From Perca fluviatilis (lineage: Eukaryota; Chordata; Actinopteri; Perciformes; Percidae), in assembly GCF_010015445.1 (NCBI RefSeq), contig NC_053118.1, forward strand, positions 8,878,907 to 8,942,906: a DNA stretch of 64,000 nt, written 5' to 3'. The notes beneath the pieces were generated by a model. It searched no databases. It was not told the DNA's origin and saw nothing but the letters and a program-made list of their open reading frames with translations. How positions within the stretch are numbered: the first letter of the stretch is position 1; the number at the start of each line of letters is the position of its first letter. Shown here in pieces: positions 47,180 to 58,615 of the stretch. The position numbers and the translations under genes were made by a program.

Positions 47180-48042
47180 CGGAAAGAAGCACGAAGAAGT
47201 GAAGTCATGACACCAAAGAGAATTTTTATTTGCGTATGAAAACTATATGGTGGTCAACAAGAAATGAATGGCAATATGCAAAACATGCGGGTCAAAAATT
47301 ACAGATGCAACAGCTACCAACTTTGTTCGACATTTGAAGCTGCTGTTAACCCAAAACGAGGTGACAAATCGGCTTCTAAAGTCAATGGCTACGCGCTCTA
47401 ATGTGCTAACGTTATAGCAGCGAAATCGTGGGGTAACCCCGAGTAACAGAAAAAGCACAACCTTGTGGGTGAATGAAACTGTTCATGCATTCATTGATTT
47501 TGTTATTTTCTCTCTCACACACATGCATGCACAAATTCAGCCATAAAGTAAGTAACTTTACTCTAGAACTCTAGGACCTATTTGTGGCAGACGGCCACAC
47601 TATCATTGTTATTTTTTTCTTTTACATTTATCTTTTTATCTCATTTAGACATAATACATTATGAAAGTAAGAGAGTGCAGTGTCAATGTTAAGTTCAGTA
47701 GCCCTTGATAAAACTTGTTTTAAAAAATAATTTGTGCCCAGGTTTCTACCTATCCTTTTTTTAATAGTGTTATTTTTTTCTTTGTTATTCTTTTATTCAT
47801 TTGATATAGATACACTTTATTTTTTTATATAATTTGAAATAAAGATTCAATTAATTTATACATTCATTAAAATGCATTATTAGGCTGTTGTCTACTTTCA
47901 AATATTGCATTAATACATACTCGATATACAATTTTTATGACTTGGGACTTTCCTTGTGACTTGCCTGTCTTGACTTGGGATTACAGTGCAAAGACGTAAG
48001 ACTTAATTGTGACTTGCAAAACAGTGACTTGGTCCCACCTCT
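47180..48042 (+). mobile_element. hAT element remnant with BED-type zinc finger
   Basis: From about 47264 the plus strand encodes MAICKTCGSKITDATATNFV followed by RHLKLLLTQNEVTNRL. This is a BED-type zinc finger (CxxC then H) like those at the N-terminus of hAT transposases. The right end CAGTGACTTGGTCCCACCTC followed by TG equals that of the copy at 30838-31250. The catalytic domain is absent. Confidence 0.65.
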
Positions 48043-48244
48043 GGTATCGGTCAATACACAAATGGCATGACATGCTAAATTTGAATCATTTGCGTAGAAT
48101 TCCACGTGACATTGTGTCGCAAAAGCTTATCAGTGTTTAGATCCTACAGACATGTTGACGTTGAATCAGAAATAAAAGGAAGAATTTATTGTTAATATTC
48201 TTTTGTTTCTTTGTAACCTTTTCTGATTTTACGTTTTTCTTTAT

Positions 48245-48348
48245 TCATTCTTTCTATTGTAAGATATGTGTTTCTGATGTTAAGCACTTTGGATACCTGC
48301 TGGTTGTTGTAAAGTGCTATATAAATAAATTTGTATTGATTGATTGTA
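48245..48348 (+). mobile_element. LINE 3' tail with (TTGA)n
   Basis: TTAAGCACTTTGGATACCTG, then AAAGTGCTATATAAATAAAT and TTGATTGATTG, the usual 3' tail of L2-like fish LINEs. Confidence 0.6.
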
Positions 48349-48504
48349 TCCATCTGTAGCCACCCAGAGCTATGGTACCTCATATTTGTACCAAAACTGG
48401 ACGAAGAAGGAGATTGCTAGGAGAAAACTAAGCAAAGAAGTTAGGTTTGTGAAATTATTTGTCTGTTGTTGCGTTGATGGAGCAGCTACAATGTTAGCAT
48501 TGCC

Positions 48505-48928
48505 CTAATCAATCCGAACTCCATTTAGAAAACAAGCATTTTAAAAGTTGTTTAAAAGTTGTTTGCTTGTCGTCTTGCAGACATACCTTACAAAGTAAGA
48601 TTGCAGACTTTTACACATCGTAGTCATTATATTTAATTTGACTTATTTTTTATCCCTATATTGCAATTAAATCACAGCTAAATTGTGATTGGTTTAAAGA
48701 AATGCCAATAAACCAGAGCACGTTTTTCTCCCATCCCTGAATGCTGTGTGGAATAGCCAGACCCTCTTCCGCAGCGCTGTGGAGGAAGGTCTGGCAATGC
48801 GAGACTAGTATAGCTCTAATCAATCCAAACTCAATTCAGAAAAAAATCATTTTAAAAGTTGTTTGCATGTCGTCTTGCAGGTAGATCTGACACCTGAAGT
48901 ATAAATTCTGACTTTTTTACAAATCGGC
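48505..48928. repeat. direct repeat of about 115 bp around a hAT-like end
   Basis: CTAATCAATCCGAACTCCAT at 48505 and CTAATCAATCCAAACTCAAT at 48816 begin similar segments. Both continue with ATTTTAAAAGTTGTTTGC and GTCGTCTTGCAG. Between them at 48725-48807 is a repeat containing TGGAATAGCCAGACCCTCTT and GGTCTGGCAATGCGAGACTA. Confidence 0.7.
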
Positions 48929-48929
48929 A

Positions 48930-50345
48930 TTGTGATGTAGTTATTTTTGGTTTTGATCCATTTATTGCAATCAAAAATAGCAAAAAGATTTACCTAAAGT
49001 GGAGCAGGAAGGGGTTGTCATCAAGACGTAACTTTACTTCTTTGAGAAGGCAGTGAAATGTATTGAGCGTGAGCTCCTCCAGATAATGTTATTAATCCAG
49101 ACACAAAATTGCTTGGTTTTTCGCCGTATCTGGGATTTCCACAACAGGGACAAAGCAGCAAAAGTGGATATTTCGGCCATGGTTGATGACAGAAAGAAAC
49201 ATTGGTGCTTACAGCTCTACACTGGCACAAATTATCCTGCAATCAAACTTGAGAAGCAAATTAACGTGGCTGGTGTGAACACAACGTTAGCCAGCTAGCA
49301 TCCTTCTTAACCCTGTTTCAGCTACCCTCCCTGCATCCGGCCCGGGCTCCAAAGCAGTCCTATTGGACTTGAAATCAGAAAAGAACATTTATTTATTATT
49401 AGAGTTGCTTACTTATTATTTATAGTCCCTTGAGTTCAATGTGAAAACTTAACAATATTGTTGAAATATTATTTTGTTGCTACAACTACTAGGCTATTTC
49501 AGTATACAGCACTGAATCATAATGCAAGTTGGACATTATAATGCTTTTGCTTGAGGACATTTTCACTACCTGGATCTCTTTGAATTTTAAATTAATTCCC
49601 CTGATCAACACAAAACTAACTGGAATGGCAAGACTTGACTCATCTAAAACTGGAGATTTTGCTGTTTGAAATATCATACAGCTTCCTGGAAGGAGCCACT
49701 TCCTTCGTCCTTGAGCTTAAAGAAGTCATAAAAAACACACAGAACGCAAGTGGAGGCTGCAAATGAAGAATCCAGCCTCTGAGCAGTAGCTGATCTGCTG
49801 AGTAATGATTTTTTGGCTTTCAGGAAGAAGGGATGGGTTGGGGAAAGTGCAAATGACAAAACCTGCTGATGATGTCGAAACCTTTCTCCCTGGAGAGCTT
49901 TTACTGGCCCACAACTCCATTGACTTGAAAGGAAGGTTAACGTTTGAGCGTCACACCTAATGAGATTGCTTCGGCACGCTGCACGTGATCCCTGAAGAAA
50001 ATAGACAGGTGAAGTAACACAGACGGAAACAGTACGATTAGCATATAATTGCTAAATGGAAAAGTGTCAGACCTGTCGCTTGATTGTTATATTGATCTTT
50101 CAGCAAGATGCAAAGAACAGATTTCAGGGCAAACATTACAATTGCTTTTTTTCTTCTAGAGTAAGCACAATGAGTAGATCAGCTAGGGAAAAGTTCAAAC
50201 TGTGCCATGCAAGATATCACATCTTATTAGCCAAAATCATAAAGCGGGGCCCCTTGCAGTGATCAGCCCTCAACCCGGAGAATCTATAGCATCAAGCATC
50301 TTTGGTTTGGTATCTTTACATACCTTACAAGATTTCTGGGTATTC
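48930..50345. other. intergenic, no gene seen
   Basis: Short frames at 49053-49298 (plus) and 49674-49920 (minus) have no splice or family support. Confidence 0.3.
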
Positions 50346-50347
50346 AA

Positions 50348-50906
50348 ACAGTTTTGAAACGTTACCTGGTGTAGGAATCTGACTAATAACTCTAAATATA
50401 CTGAAAGAAAAAAACATTGCCTGTCATAAATACAGGGAAAATTACATTTTGAACTTCATCATTTATCCTGAAGGCATCTTTGTGTCATAGTCAGCCTTCT
50501 TTCAGTTGCCACAACAATCGGAAAATAGCAAGTTAAGTTGCTGATGTGCACATAACCCCTTCCGCCACTTTAAACTGCAAATCATAACAAACAGTGGACC
50601 GGAAAGACACAAAGTACAGATGGGTAATATGTTGCAAGAACAGGGTTTCCTGTCTATTGTCACCTTTAAAAAGTTCAAAAGATTCAAACGACTTTGTCTA
50701 ATCTGAGACTACATTTGCGTTTTCAGTTTCTAAGATGGGCCGAGTATAAGACTTGTCTAATGGGGTTGTTTCATTTCTCAGAAGAAAAGAAAATCTGTAT
50801 ACTACTGTCACAGTCACAGATTGCCTCTTTCAAACGATCTCTATTTCTTAAATGAAAATGATACATTTTTACATGTCAGATTTTTATAGTTGTAGTAGTT
50901 TGTTTT
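50348..50906. repeat. 560-bp direct duplication, copy 1
   Basis: Begins ACAGTTTTGAAACGTTACCT and ends near GTTGTAGTAGTTTGTTTT. It matches 53564-54119 over almost its whole length with small indels and substitutions. Copy 1 has an extra TTCCTGTCTATTG near 50645. No coding function is apparent. Confidence 0.97.
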
Positions 50907-51368
50907 TTATAGTCTGTTAAAAATGTTTACTTTTGATTCATTATGTGTACTCCAGGACACTAGCCCTATCAGCCGTTAGAATTCTCTCTGCTGCCCCCCT
51001 CCATTGAGGTTTATACAGTGGTTAGTTGTTGTAACTACAAGTGAACCTCCTCTGAATCCAAGATGGCTGACAGACAGCCACACTTGTTGACCACTGCTGG
51101 AATATCCTACCAATCCTTCTATACCAGGAGAACCCTACAGGTAAAAAAAATATGATGATATGCAGGAATACCTAAGGAACAATATTATTCTTTTAGTTTT
51201 GAAAATTTTATTTCAAATAAGTAGTAAATTGCAATTAACCATGTGTCCAATGAAGTGGACGTCATGCATTGCTGAGTATATTTTCCAATACAAGTCATGT
51301 GGTTGATTCATCTCAGTATTGACTATTTTGGTTGCAATTCAGTGCATTTTGGGTATATTTATCCTGTC

Positions 51369-51830
51369 CTGTGACTCCCATGACTGTCCTGTGACATGGG
51401 AGTCACATGGACAGTGTCTGACTGTCCCGGGACAGTCGTGGGAGTCACAGGACAGTGTCTGGCTGTCCCGGGACAGTCATGGAAGTCATAGGACAGTGTC
51501 TAGGTGTCACAGGACAGTGTCTGGGTGTCACAGGGCAGTCATCAGAGTCACAGGATAGTGTCTGGGAGTCACAGGACAGTGTACAGGACAGTGTCTGACT
51601 GTCACAGGACAGTCTCTGGGTGTCACAGGACAGTGTCTGACTGTCCCAGGACAGTCATGGACAGTGTCTGGGTGTCACAGGACAGTGTCTGGGAGTCACA
51701 GGGCAGTGTCTGGGTGTCATAGGACAGTGTACATGACAGTGTTTGACTGTCCCGGGACAGTCATGGAGTCACAGGACAGTATCTGGGTGTCACAGGACAG
51801 TGATGGGCATCACAGGACAGTGTCTGTGTC
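51369..51830. repeat. minisatellite, unit about 21 bp (CACAGGACAGTGTCTGGGTG)
   Basis: About 20 imperfect copies of GTCACAGGACAGTGTCTGGG-like units, with variants CCCGGGACAGTCATGG. Long repetitive frames (VSQDSVWVSQ) run through it as a by-product of the 21-bp unit. Confidence 0.97.
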
Positions 51831-51831
51831 A

Positions 51832-52364
51832 GGATTTTCTAATGCGGAACCCAGAAGCAGACCAGAACAAGGTGAGTTGAATGAAGGTGAGTATTTATTC
51901 AGTGATTTGAATGTGGAAGCAGGGGAATCCAGGTGTCGGAGCAGGCGGCAGAGGTGAGTGGGAGGGAGGAAATGAACAGATCCAACGTCATTTCTGGAGC
52001 AACAGACAACCAGGCAGGGGTGGAGCGTAGAGTCCGGGAGAGTAACTGCAGACAGTAGAAAAGTAGGTAAGTTCACAGCAATCAAGAATAACAGAGCAGC
52101 TAAACTAACTCTCAGAAAACAGAGGCTTAAACACAGGTACAACATACTGTTGGTGGCTAACGATCCAGCAGGGAATGGATGTCAGGTCAGAGCTTATGAA
52201 GTGTGGAGGTGATGATCAGGACCAGGTGTGCAGATAGCTGACGAGATGCAGGTGTGGGTCGCCACGCAACCAGACAGGGTGCGTTCAGGAAACACAGGAA
52301 ACACAGGAAAACAGACTCCAGGACAGAATACAGGCAGAAAACAGACTCAGGAAGCGGGATTAAT
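51832..52364. mobile_element. dispersed repeat inserted in the minisatellite
   Basis: Non-satellite block from TGTCAGGATTTTCTAATGCG through AGAAGCAGACCAGAACAAGG, CACCAGGTGTGCAGATAGCT-like text near 52223 and AAACACAGGAAACACAGG. It resembles a fish repeat I recall. Satellite units resume directly on both sides. Class uncertain. Confidence 0.5.
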
Positions 52365-52365
52365 G

Positions 52366-52560
52366 ACAGTCTGACTGTCCAAGGACAGCCATGGGAGTCA
52401 CAGGACAGTGTGTGGGAGTCACAGGACAGTGTGTGGGAGTCACAGGACAGTGTACAGGACAGTGTATGACTGTCCTGGGACAGTCATGGAGTCACAGGAC
52501 AGTCTCCCAGGTGTCACAGGACACTCCTCAGGACACTACTAACAGGACAGGACAGGACAG
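52366..52560. repeat. minisatellite, second block
   Basis: Same unit family as 51369-51830, with local GTCACAGGACAGTGTGTGGGA units. It ends in (ACAGG)n near 52540-52560. Confidence 0.95.
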
Positions 52561-52922
52561 TTTTTGCTGCCACTGCTGCTGCAATAGGGCTATAGAATGT
52601 TGTGTGAAAGTATGGTTAAGTGCTTTTCAAAGCATAAAATTAAATAATTGTTCATGGATTTATGATAAAACTGAATTTGAACCATTCTTCCATTAAGTTT
52701 ATACTGTTTATTTTGAGTGCTTATGCACATGTAGTCCAGTGTAGTGGACATGTCTGTAACTTTCTGAAAGAAATCATATTTTTGAAAAAAAAGTGAATAT
52801 TTGTTTTTTTCATGCCCTAAGAAGAGTAAAAACACATAAAAAAAAATGTTTTGACTCAGGCTTTCATGATTCATTTGAGGGCTGACGCCTCACTGTACTG
52901 CGTTGTGTACGGGGACTGCCCA

Positions 52923-53305
52923 TTTCTCCGACGCTCCATTGTTCCGACCTCTCAATAACCCGAAAAATTCCCTTTGGTCCTACAGCCCACTAGTCCGACG
53001 TCTCGCTGGTGGCGAAATTACGAATCCCACTATGGGCACGCCAAGACCCGCCCTACGAAGCAGCTCAATTGGTTGGGGTTAGGCATTTGACCTCGAGTGG
53101 TTATGGTTAGGATAGCCGATCGGTCAGGGGATAGGACCTGTACAAATTGGGTTACGTTACGTTGCATAAGAATGGACACCTGGCCAATAAATGCTATTGA
53201 AGGGCGGGTCTTGGTGTGGCCATAGTGGGATTCGTAAATCGGACTAGTAGGCTGTAGGAATTTTTCAGGTTATTGAGAGGTCGGAACAATGGAGCGTCGG
53301 AGAAA
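52923..53305. mobile_element. palindromic MITE-like element
   Basis: 383 bp. The left end TTTCTCCGACGCTCCATTGT is mirrored by ACAATGGAGCGTCGGAGAAA. The match goes on inward (CCGACCTCTCAATAACC; then TCCTACAGCC; then CGAATCCCACTATGG; then CAAGACCCGCCCT), giving arms of about 110 bp. No clear target duplication. Confidence 0.9.
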
Positions 53306-53563
53306 CTACATGGCACCGTTGTGAGCATAGTGTATGGTGTAGTGTAGGCTGCCATTTTTTAAAATTTAGGTTGAGTGAATCATCCTGTTTCGTGCTAATG
53401 ACGGTTCTCTCTGACCAATCAGTGGTGTGCAGTGTTTCACCTTCTACAGATGTTTCTGGTCCGCTCGTTGACTCCACAGGAAGTGAAGCAACTAACTTAG
53501 GTGAAAAAGCCCAATGTGAGATATTTGTGTCTTGTTACGTTTGTAGTGAATGACACTCACAAG

Positions 53564-54119
53564 ACAGTTTTGAAACGTTACCTGGTGTAGGAATCTGACT
53601 AATAACTCTAAATATACTGAAAGAAAAAACATTGCCTGTACAGACAGGGAAAATTACATTTTGAACTTCATCATTTATCCTGAAGGCATCTTTGTGTCAT
53701 AGTCAGCCTTCTTTCAGTTGCCACAACAATCGGAAAATAGCAAGTTAAGTTTTCTGATGTGCACTTAATCCCTTCCGCCACTTTAAACTGCAAATCATAA
53801 CAAACAGTGGACCGGAAAGACACAAAGTACAGATGGGTAATATGTTGCAAGAACAGGGTCACCTTTAAGAAGTTCAAAAGATTCAAACGACTTTGTCTAA
53901 TCTAAGACTACATTTGCGTTTTCAGTTTCTAAAATGGGTGAGTATAAGACTTGTCTAATGGGGTTGTATTTCATTTCTCAAAAGAAAATAAAATCTGCAT
54001 ACTACTGTCACAGTCACAGTTCATCTTTTATATTGCCTCTTTCAAACGATCTCTGTTTCTTAAATGAAAATTCCCAATTTTTACATGTCAGATTTTTATA
54101 GTTGTAGTAGTTTGTTTTG
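53564..54119. repeat. 560-bp direct duplication, copy 2
   Basis: Same orientation as 50348-50906 and about 3.2 kb away. It has an extra TTCATCTTTTATA near 54021 relative to copy 1. The two copies lie on either side of the minisatellite and the 52923-53305 palindrome. Confidence 0.97.
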
Positions 54120-54312
54120 TATACAGTGCACAACTTTTTGTCAAATGTATTGAATTATAAGTCCAATAAACGTCTTGAATCTAAATATTTTCTGTCCTTT
54201 TTTTAGTTGTGTGAATAACATTCATTTTCAGTGAGATTAAGGTTTCTGTGATTTATCTTGTCTTGAGTTTTTGGGAGAGGACTTTTAGCTTTTAGCTTCC
54301 TACTTTTATCAG

Positions 54313-54313
<1 letters not shown>

Positions 54314-54344
<31 letters not shown>
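54314..54344. repeat. (CAG)n microsatellite
   Basis: About ten CAG units. Confidence 0.97.
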
Positions 54345-54346
<2 letters not shown>

Positions 54347-55720
54347 GGTCATTAACATAACAAAAGATGTGGCCTAAACATCATGGCCACACATGGGAGA
54401 GATGTGACATTTTTATTCAATTATTGAACCTAATCTCTAACCCACTCATGGAAAAGGGAAAAGATGGCATTAAGTTTGGATTGATTACAGATGTCAAAGT
54501 TACGGAAGCATATTGCTGCCACTGAAAAAAAAAAGGTCCGGCAACCCTCTTCCCCCCTCCCCCCGGCTTTGCGCTCCACAGCTTATGTCCACAACTTCAA
54601 GTGTGTTCTGCACTACATGTTTCGCAAGAAGTGTTGCAAAAGTCAAGGCTTGCAGATTCGCCACTTTGTAATGCAAGAGAGCACATATGTGAAGTTGCAG
54701 CGAACGATTCGAGAGGTTGTAATCTTTGAGTTGTGGTTGTGCCGGAAAATGGGCTCAAGTAAAAAAGAATATTAGTGAATGTTGCATTACTAGTTTGCAG
54801 CTGTCATTGTATCGTATTGTAAATATCAATCTAAACATTTGGGAATATTTTTTTGCTGTGACTTCAAATTCAGAACATGTGTGTGAATATTTTCTACGAG
54901 TAAAAATGTTAACATACAAGTTCCAATTTCTCAAGTTCTCACGTCACATTCTACAAGTGCTCATATCAAGTCTACAAGCTCTCGCATTTTGCACCATATT
55001 TACCTTCATAAAAAAGGGTCCAAACAGCTATACATTATGTTTAGATGTAAAAAAACCCATTATTGAATATGTTACTATTCTAACTCATTGTACCCCAAAA
55101 TAACTTACAGAAGGCCCCCATGGCATATATGCACCCCATATGTAGTCTATACTATTGACTTACTGTGTACTTTATACTGTAAAACATTGTACTACTACAT
55201 TTAGCTAAGAGGAAGGTTGCTGGCAGATTCAGATTTTACTCACAAAATATGATGCATTATTATTCATTAAACTATCCAATATTGTATTATAGTGAAAAGC
55301 TCCACCTTGAACAGATGTTAAGTACATTTAAGTACATTGTGCTAATAATGCCTCTCTTTCACTCTTCACTTTACGTAAACATTTGAATACAGGACAGTAC
55401 TGTGCGGTATTAATAGTTTTACTTCAGAAAAAAAAATGTTGCCTGTGACTCAAGACTCAAGGAGTATCCCCCATTTTCCATTGGGCACGTCTGTGTTGCG
55501 TTCTGGCTGCGTTGCGGTTTTGTTCCGTCCTCCGCCACGCGCCATGAATATGGTGGGCGAGGAAGCTGCAGCGCAAAACCAAACTATACAACTGTAATTT
55601 AAACGTGTTTTTTTCAATAAGTACCACTATACTGTAGTCAGATAGTGAGAAAACAAGCCGGTTTATATTTTGTTGGGCGACAATAGGTGGCGTTAATGCT
55701 CTGACCGGCTGCGATTTACC
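54345..55720. other. intergenic, no gene seen
   Basis: Frames at 54491-54775 and 54726-55103 (plus) overlap in different frames and match no family I know. An RNA polymerase II gene cannot be supported from sequence alone. Confidence 0.3.
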
Positions 55721-55724
55721 ATTA

Positions 55725-55752
55725 AAAGAAGAAGAAGAAGAAGAAGAAGAAG

Positions 55753-55782
<30 letters not shown>
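55725..55782. repeat. (AAG)n microsatellite
   Basis: About 18 AAG units, 26 bp upstream of the candidate start codon at 55808. On the minus strand it gives a polyserine frame. Confidence 0.97.
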
Positions 55783-55784
<2 letters not shown>

Positions 55785-55807
55785 GAGTGATTTCCGGTCA
55801 GTGAACA

Positions 55808-56706
55808 ATGGCCATGTGCGATTTGAGACAACACTACCCTGTTGAAGTTTACGCACCACACAAGTGAGTACATAGTGTACAGTGTACTACATGTAAGTGT
55901 ACTCACAGAAGTATCCGAATTGGGATACACTGCAAGTACCTTACCAACCTATCAAGAAAATGTTTATGTTCTGGTTTACAGAATGATGCTGGTAGAGGAT
56001 ATGGACAATTGCCTCAAATGGCACTCACGGTATCAACCTTTTTTAAAGTCAAAGAAGGTGGCAGAACATTCTGGTAACTGGTGTACTCATGCAGTAAAAA
56101 CAGACTTGATTCTTAACATAAACACCAACTCACACCTACTCTGAATGTCACCTAAACAGTGTGCTAGTCAGAAGTTCTCTGTCTTTTGCCAAAATCCCAT
56201 GACTAGTCAACACGTCATACACTGGCTGCAAACTGTGTCTCGGCAGTCAGGCGACCCCTTCCCCCTCCCTACTGCTCTGTGAAGTTGTCAATGTGTTTGG
56301 AGTTCTTTCATTTCTATACATCCTGCTCTTCATTTGTACAGCTGGTGATTCGCTGGAGCAATTCAACTAAATTGCTTTGCCCAAATGGAGCCGTCGTATC
56401 ATGCACTTACGCATGTTTTCATGTGTGTGTTTCTTTGTGAGGCAGGATTAGAGAAATCTTTGTGAAAACACAGCCATTAAAGTCAGAGGTAGAATATGAG
56501 AAGGTCATTTTAAATGGCAGGCCCTTGACCAAAGTCAAAACTGTTTTGATCTATGATCAGATCAGGCAGCAAAGTGCTGGTGTTGCTAATGAGGCGCTTA
56601 TTCAGAGTGCTATTCGTTCCTCCCACTCTTTATTTCACTTTCACATGCCAACACACAACACACTTCCAAAAAACCTTCAACCTAAAGCTTGGACACTTTG
56701 CTAAAC
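55808..56706 (+). CDS. candidate small spliced gene, function unknown
   Basis: Three exons can be joined in frame. Exon 1 (55808-55863) starts MAMCDLRQHY and ends at a GTGAGT donor. Exon 2 (55982-56029, after GTTCTGGTTTACAG) reads MMLVEDMDNCLKWHS and ends CACG at GTATCA. Exon 3 (56446-56706, after GTGAGGCAG) reads IREIFVKTQPLKSEVEYEKV, then ILNGRPLTKVKTVLIYDQIR, and ends at a TAA/TAG-type stop near 56702-56704. The whole is about 120 residues, soluble, with no signal peptide or membrane segment. Phases agree at both junctions, which argues for a real gene, but the second donor is weak. I do not recognise the family. Later codons of exon 3 may be read-through into an intron. Confidence 0.4.
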
Positions 56707-57197
56707 TTGTAACTATTTAATATTTAATTCCACTGCTATAAAACCTTTTTAACAAGTCAAAAAAGAAAAACAGCACAGAAGAGAACTTGTATTCACCACT
56801 ACATCTTTATCACAACAGCAACCAAATCATCTAATCCTTGACATGCAGAAGGACTTCACCCTCTGTATGACTTTACAATAAAAACAAAATTTGAGAATCT
56901 ACTTCCCGTTGTTGACTTTTGGTTTGTTTTCCTTGTTGTCATCTTATTTGTATTTCTCAGGGGAATTGGCATGGAAATAAAGTTGTATATAAACATTCAG
57001 GGGAATAAAAAAAACATAATACTTGGCATGCCTCAGGATCTCTTCCAGCCTTCCCCTGTATGACCCAGCTTTCTCTTTGCATCCTGGATGAACAGCATTG
57101 ACATAGTGTAGCACAGAAAAGCACTGCACAGGTCTTTTTAGAAAAAGAGAAATTTGATTTTCGTGAGGTATTGATCAGGCTGATAATACAAGGTAAC

Positions 57198-57545
57198 ACT
57201 TTACAATAAGAGTACATTAATTAGCATTAGTTAATGCATTAATAAGCATTAACTAACCGTTAACAGTTGAATAAATTGTTTAATTAACATTTATTAACAA
57301 TGCTCATGTTAACTAAGGTATTAATTGATGCATTATTTACCAATAGTTGATGCCTTAACTAACTGTTAATCACAGTTAACTAAGGTGTCTACTATACAAT
57401 TAGTTAATGCAATAATGAGCCTTGACCAACTATTAAAACAGTTAATTAAGGTGTCTATTATATCATTGGTAAATGCAATATTAAGCCTTGACTAACTGTT
57501 AATAACAGTTAACTAAGGTGTCTATAGTACTATTAGTTAATGTCA
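57198..57545. repeat. ACTTTACAATAAG element with internal tandem units
   Basis: Starts GGTAACACTTTACAATAAGA. It contains three units of about 66 bp, each beginning GTTAACTAAGGTGTCTA or a close variant, rich in TTAGTTAATGC. The ACTTTACAATAAG word is shared with the array at 61915-63780. Confidence 0.7.
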
Positions 57546-57619
57546 CACAGGACTTTCATCCAGGAGACCCGGGTTTGCGTCCCGCTTGTCACGCTTGCTA
57601 GAGTCGCTTTTTAGAGTCG

Positions 57620-57870
57620 CTTTTTTCTTTCCTCCCACGTGTCACAGAACCGTACGCCCACCCACGACCCTTTCCTAAACCCAACCGTCCCGTTCTTCCC
57701 GCGTGTCACAGAACTGTACAACCTTTTAATAGTCCCGACCGAGCGCATCAAAAGGGACGGCAATAGTGGCGACCAAGCGCGTTTACTTGAAAGGAGACTT
57801 TTTGCGTCAATAAGAACGAGAAAGGCTCCTGACAAAACGTCCTTATTTTACGAGTTTGGTGTGAGAATCT
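57620..57870. repeat. possible dispersed fish repeat
   Basis: CACGTGTCACAGAACCGTAC recurs as CGCGTGTCACAGAACTGTAC 70 bp later. CTAAACCCAACCGTCCCGTT is a phrase I recall from many fish loci. Frames across it are unsupported. Confidence 0.35.
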
Positions 57871-57874
57871 GTTG

Positions 57875-57993
57875 GATCTTTACACATGTTGTACACTCAA
57901 ATGAGAACAAAACATGATAAGGCAGCCTTAATGGTACAAACTCTACCTAGTGAGTGGTGAGCTCCCTTGACGATCATGATTATCCATTATCTA
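57875..57993. repeat. inverted repeat, left arm
   Basis: The sequence from GATCTTTACACATGTTGT through AACAAAACATGATA, GAGTGGTGAGCT and TTGACGATCATGATTATCCA is the reverse complement, with about 10% differences, of 61412-61537. Confidence 0.92.
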
Positions 57994-58213
57994 GACTGTG
58001 TCCAGAATATGAATGCATTGATGCATCTGACAGCCAGCAATCACAGCATTCAAATGTTTGTTTATATAAATCACAGTATACTCTGAACCATAAATAATCA
58101 TTATCATAGTTTAGCCTCCCCGATTGAAAGATGGTCTGGCTCTCTTTAACTAATGGTTCATAAAGACTTAATTTTTCCTTTACAGTTTCAAACATGCCTT
58201 GAACACACTGCAT
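57980..58213 (-). CDS. possible coding exon, function unknown
   Basis: A minus-strand frame with protein-like composition (MQCVQGMFETVKEKLSLYEP, then LVKESQTIFQSG and YDNDYLWFRVYCDLYKQ), preceded by a TTTGTTTTCTCAG/TTTCAG acceptor-like tract. It continues outward from the left inverted arm, so it might be part of a duplicated gene fragment. I do not recognise it; it could be chance. Confidence 0.25.
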   Translation of the reverse strand: MQCVQGMFETVKEKLSLYEPLVKESQTIFQSGRLNYDNDYLWFRVYCDLYKQTFECCDCWLSDASMHSYSGHSLDNG

Positions 58214-58615
58214 CTAATCACTGAAAGAGCTGAGAAAACAAAGAAAACTAAATACTTTTACTTTAAATATATCCATAATTTTTTTCATTTTTACCCCTTT
58301 TACATTATTGTAAATGTAAATGTCCCTTTGAGTGCTTAAATTGAGTGTTACTTCCCGGGTTTTTTTCACTTGTTTTTCAGAAATCAACCTTAATTATAAT
58401 GAAATATTCAATTAAATATAAAATGGTTCTCCTTTGAACCTTCTATCACATCCAGTATATTGCATTTCTATCTCTGAAGTTATACCCTTTCATGTAAACA
58501 GAAGCAGAAAAATCTGCCAGAGAACAGGGTCATTTTGGTTACCTAAAGCTACCTAACTAGCTAGCTAGCGCTTTTATTTTGAAAAGATCGAGTTTCAGGA
58601 AAAACATAATGTCTC

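Noticed and set aside
51319..52696. Repetitive VSQDSVW-type proteins
   Set aside because: They follow from a 21-bp minisatellite unit (a multiple of three) and are not evidence of coding.
55457..55930. 157-codon minus-strand frame with a polyserine run
   Set aside because: The serine run is the (AAG)n microsatellite read in reverse; the rest has no family similarity.
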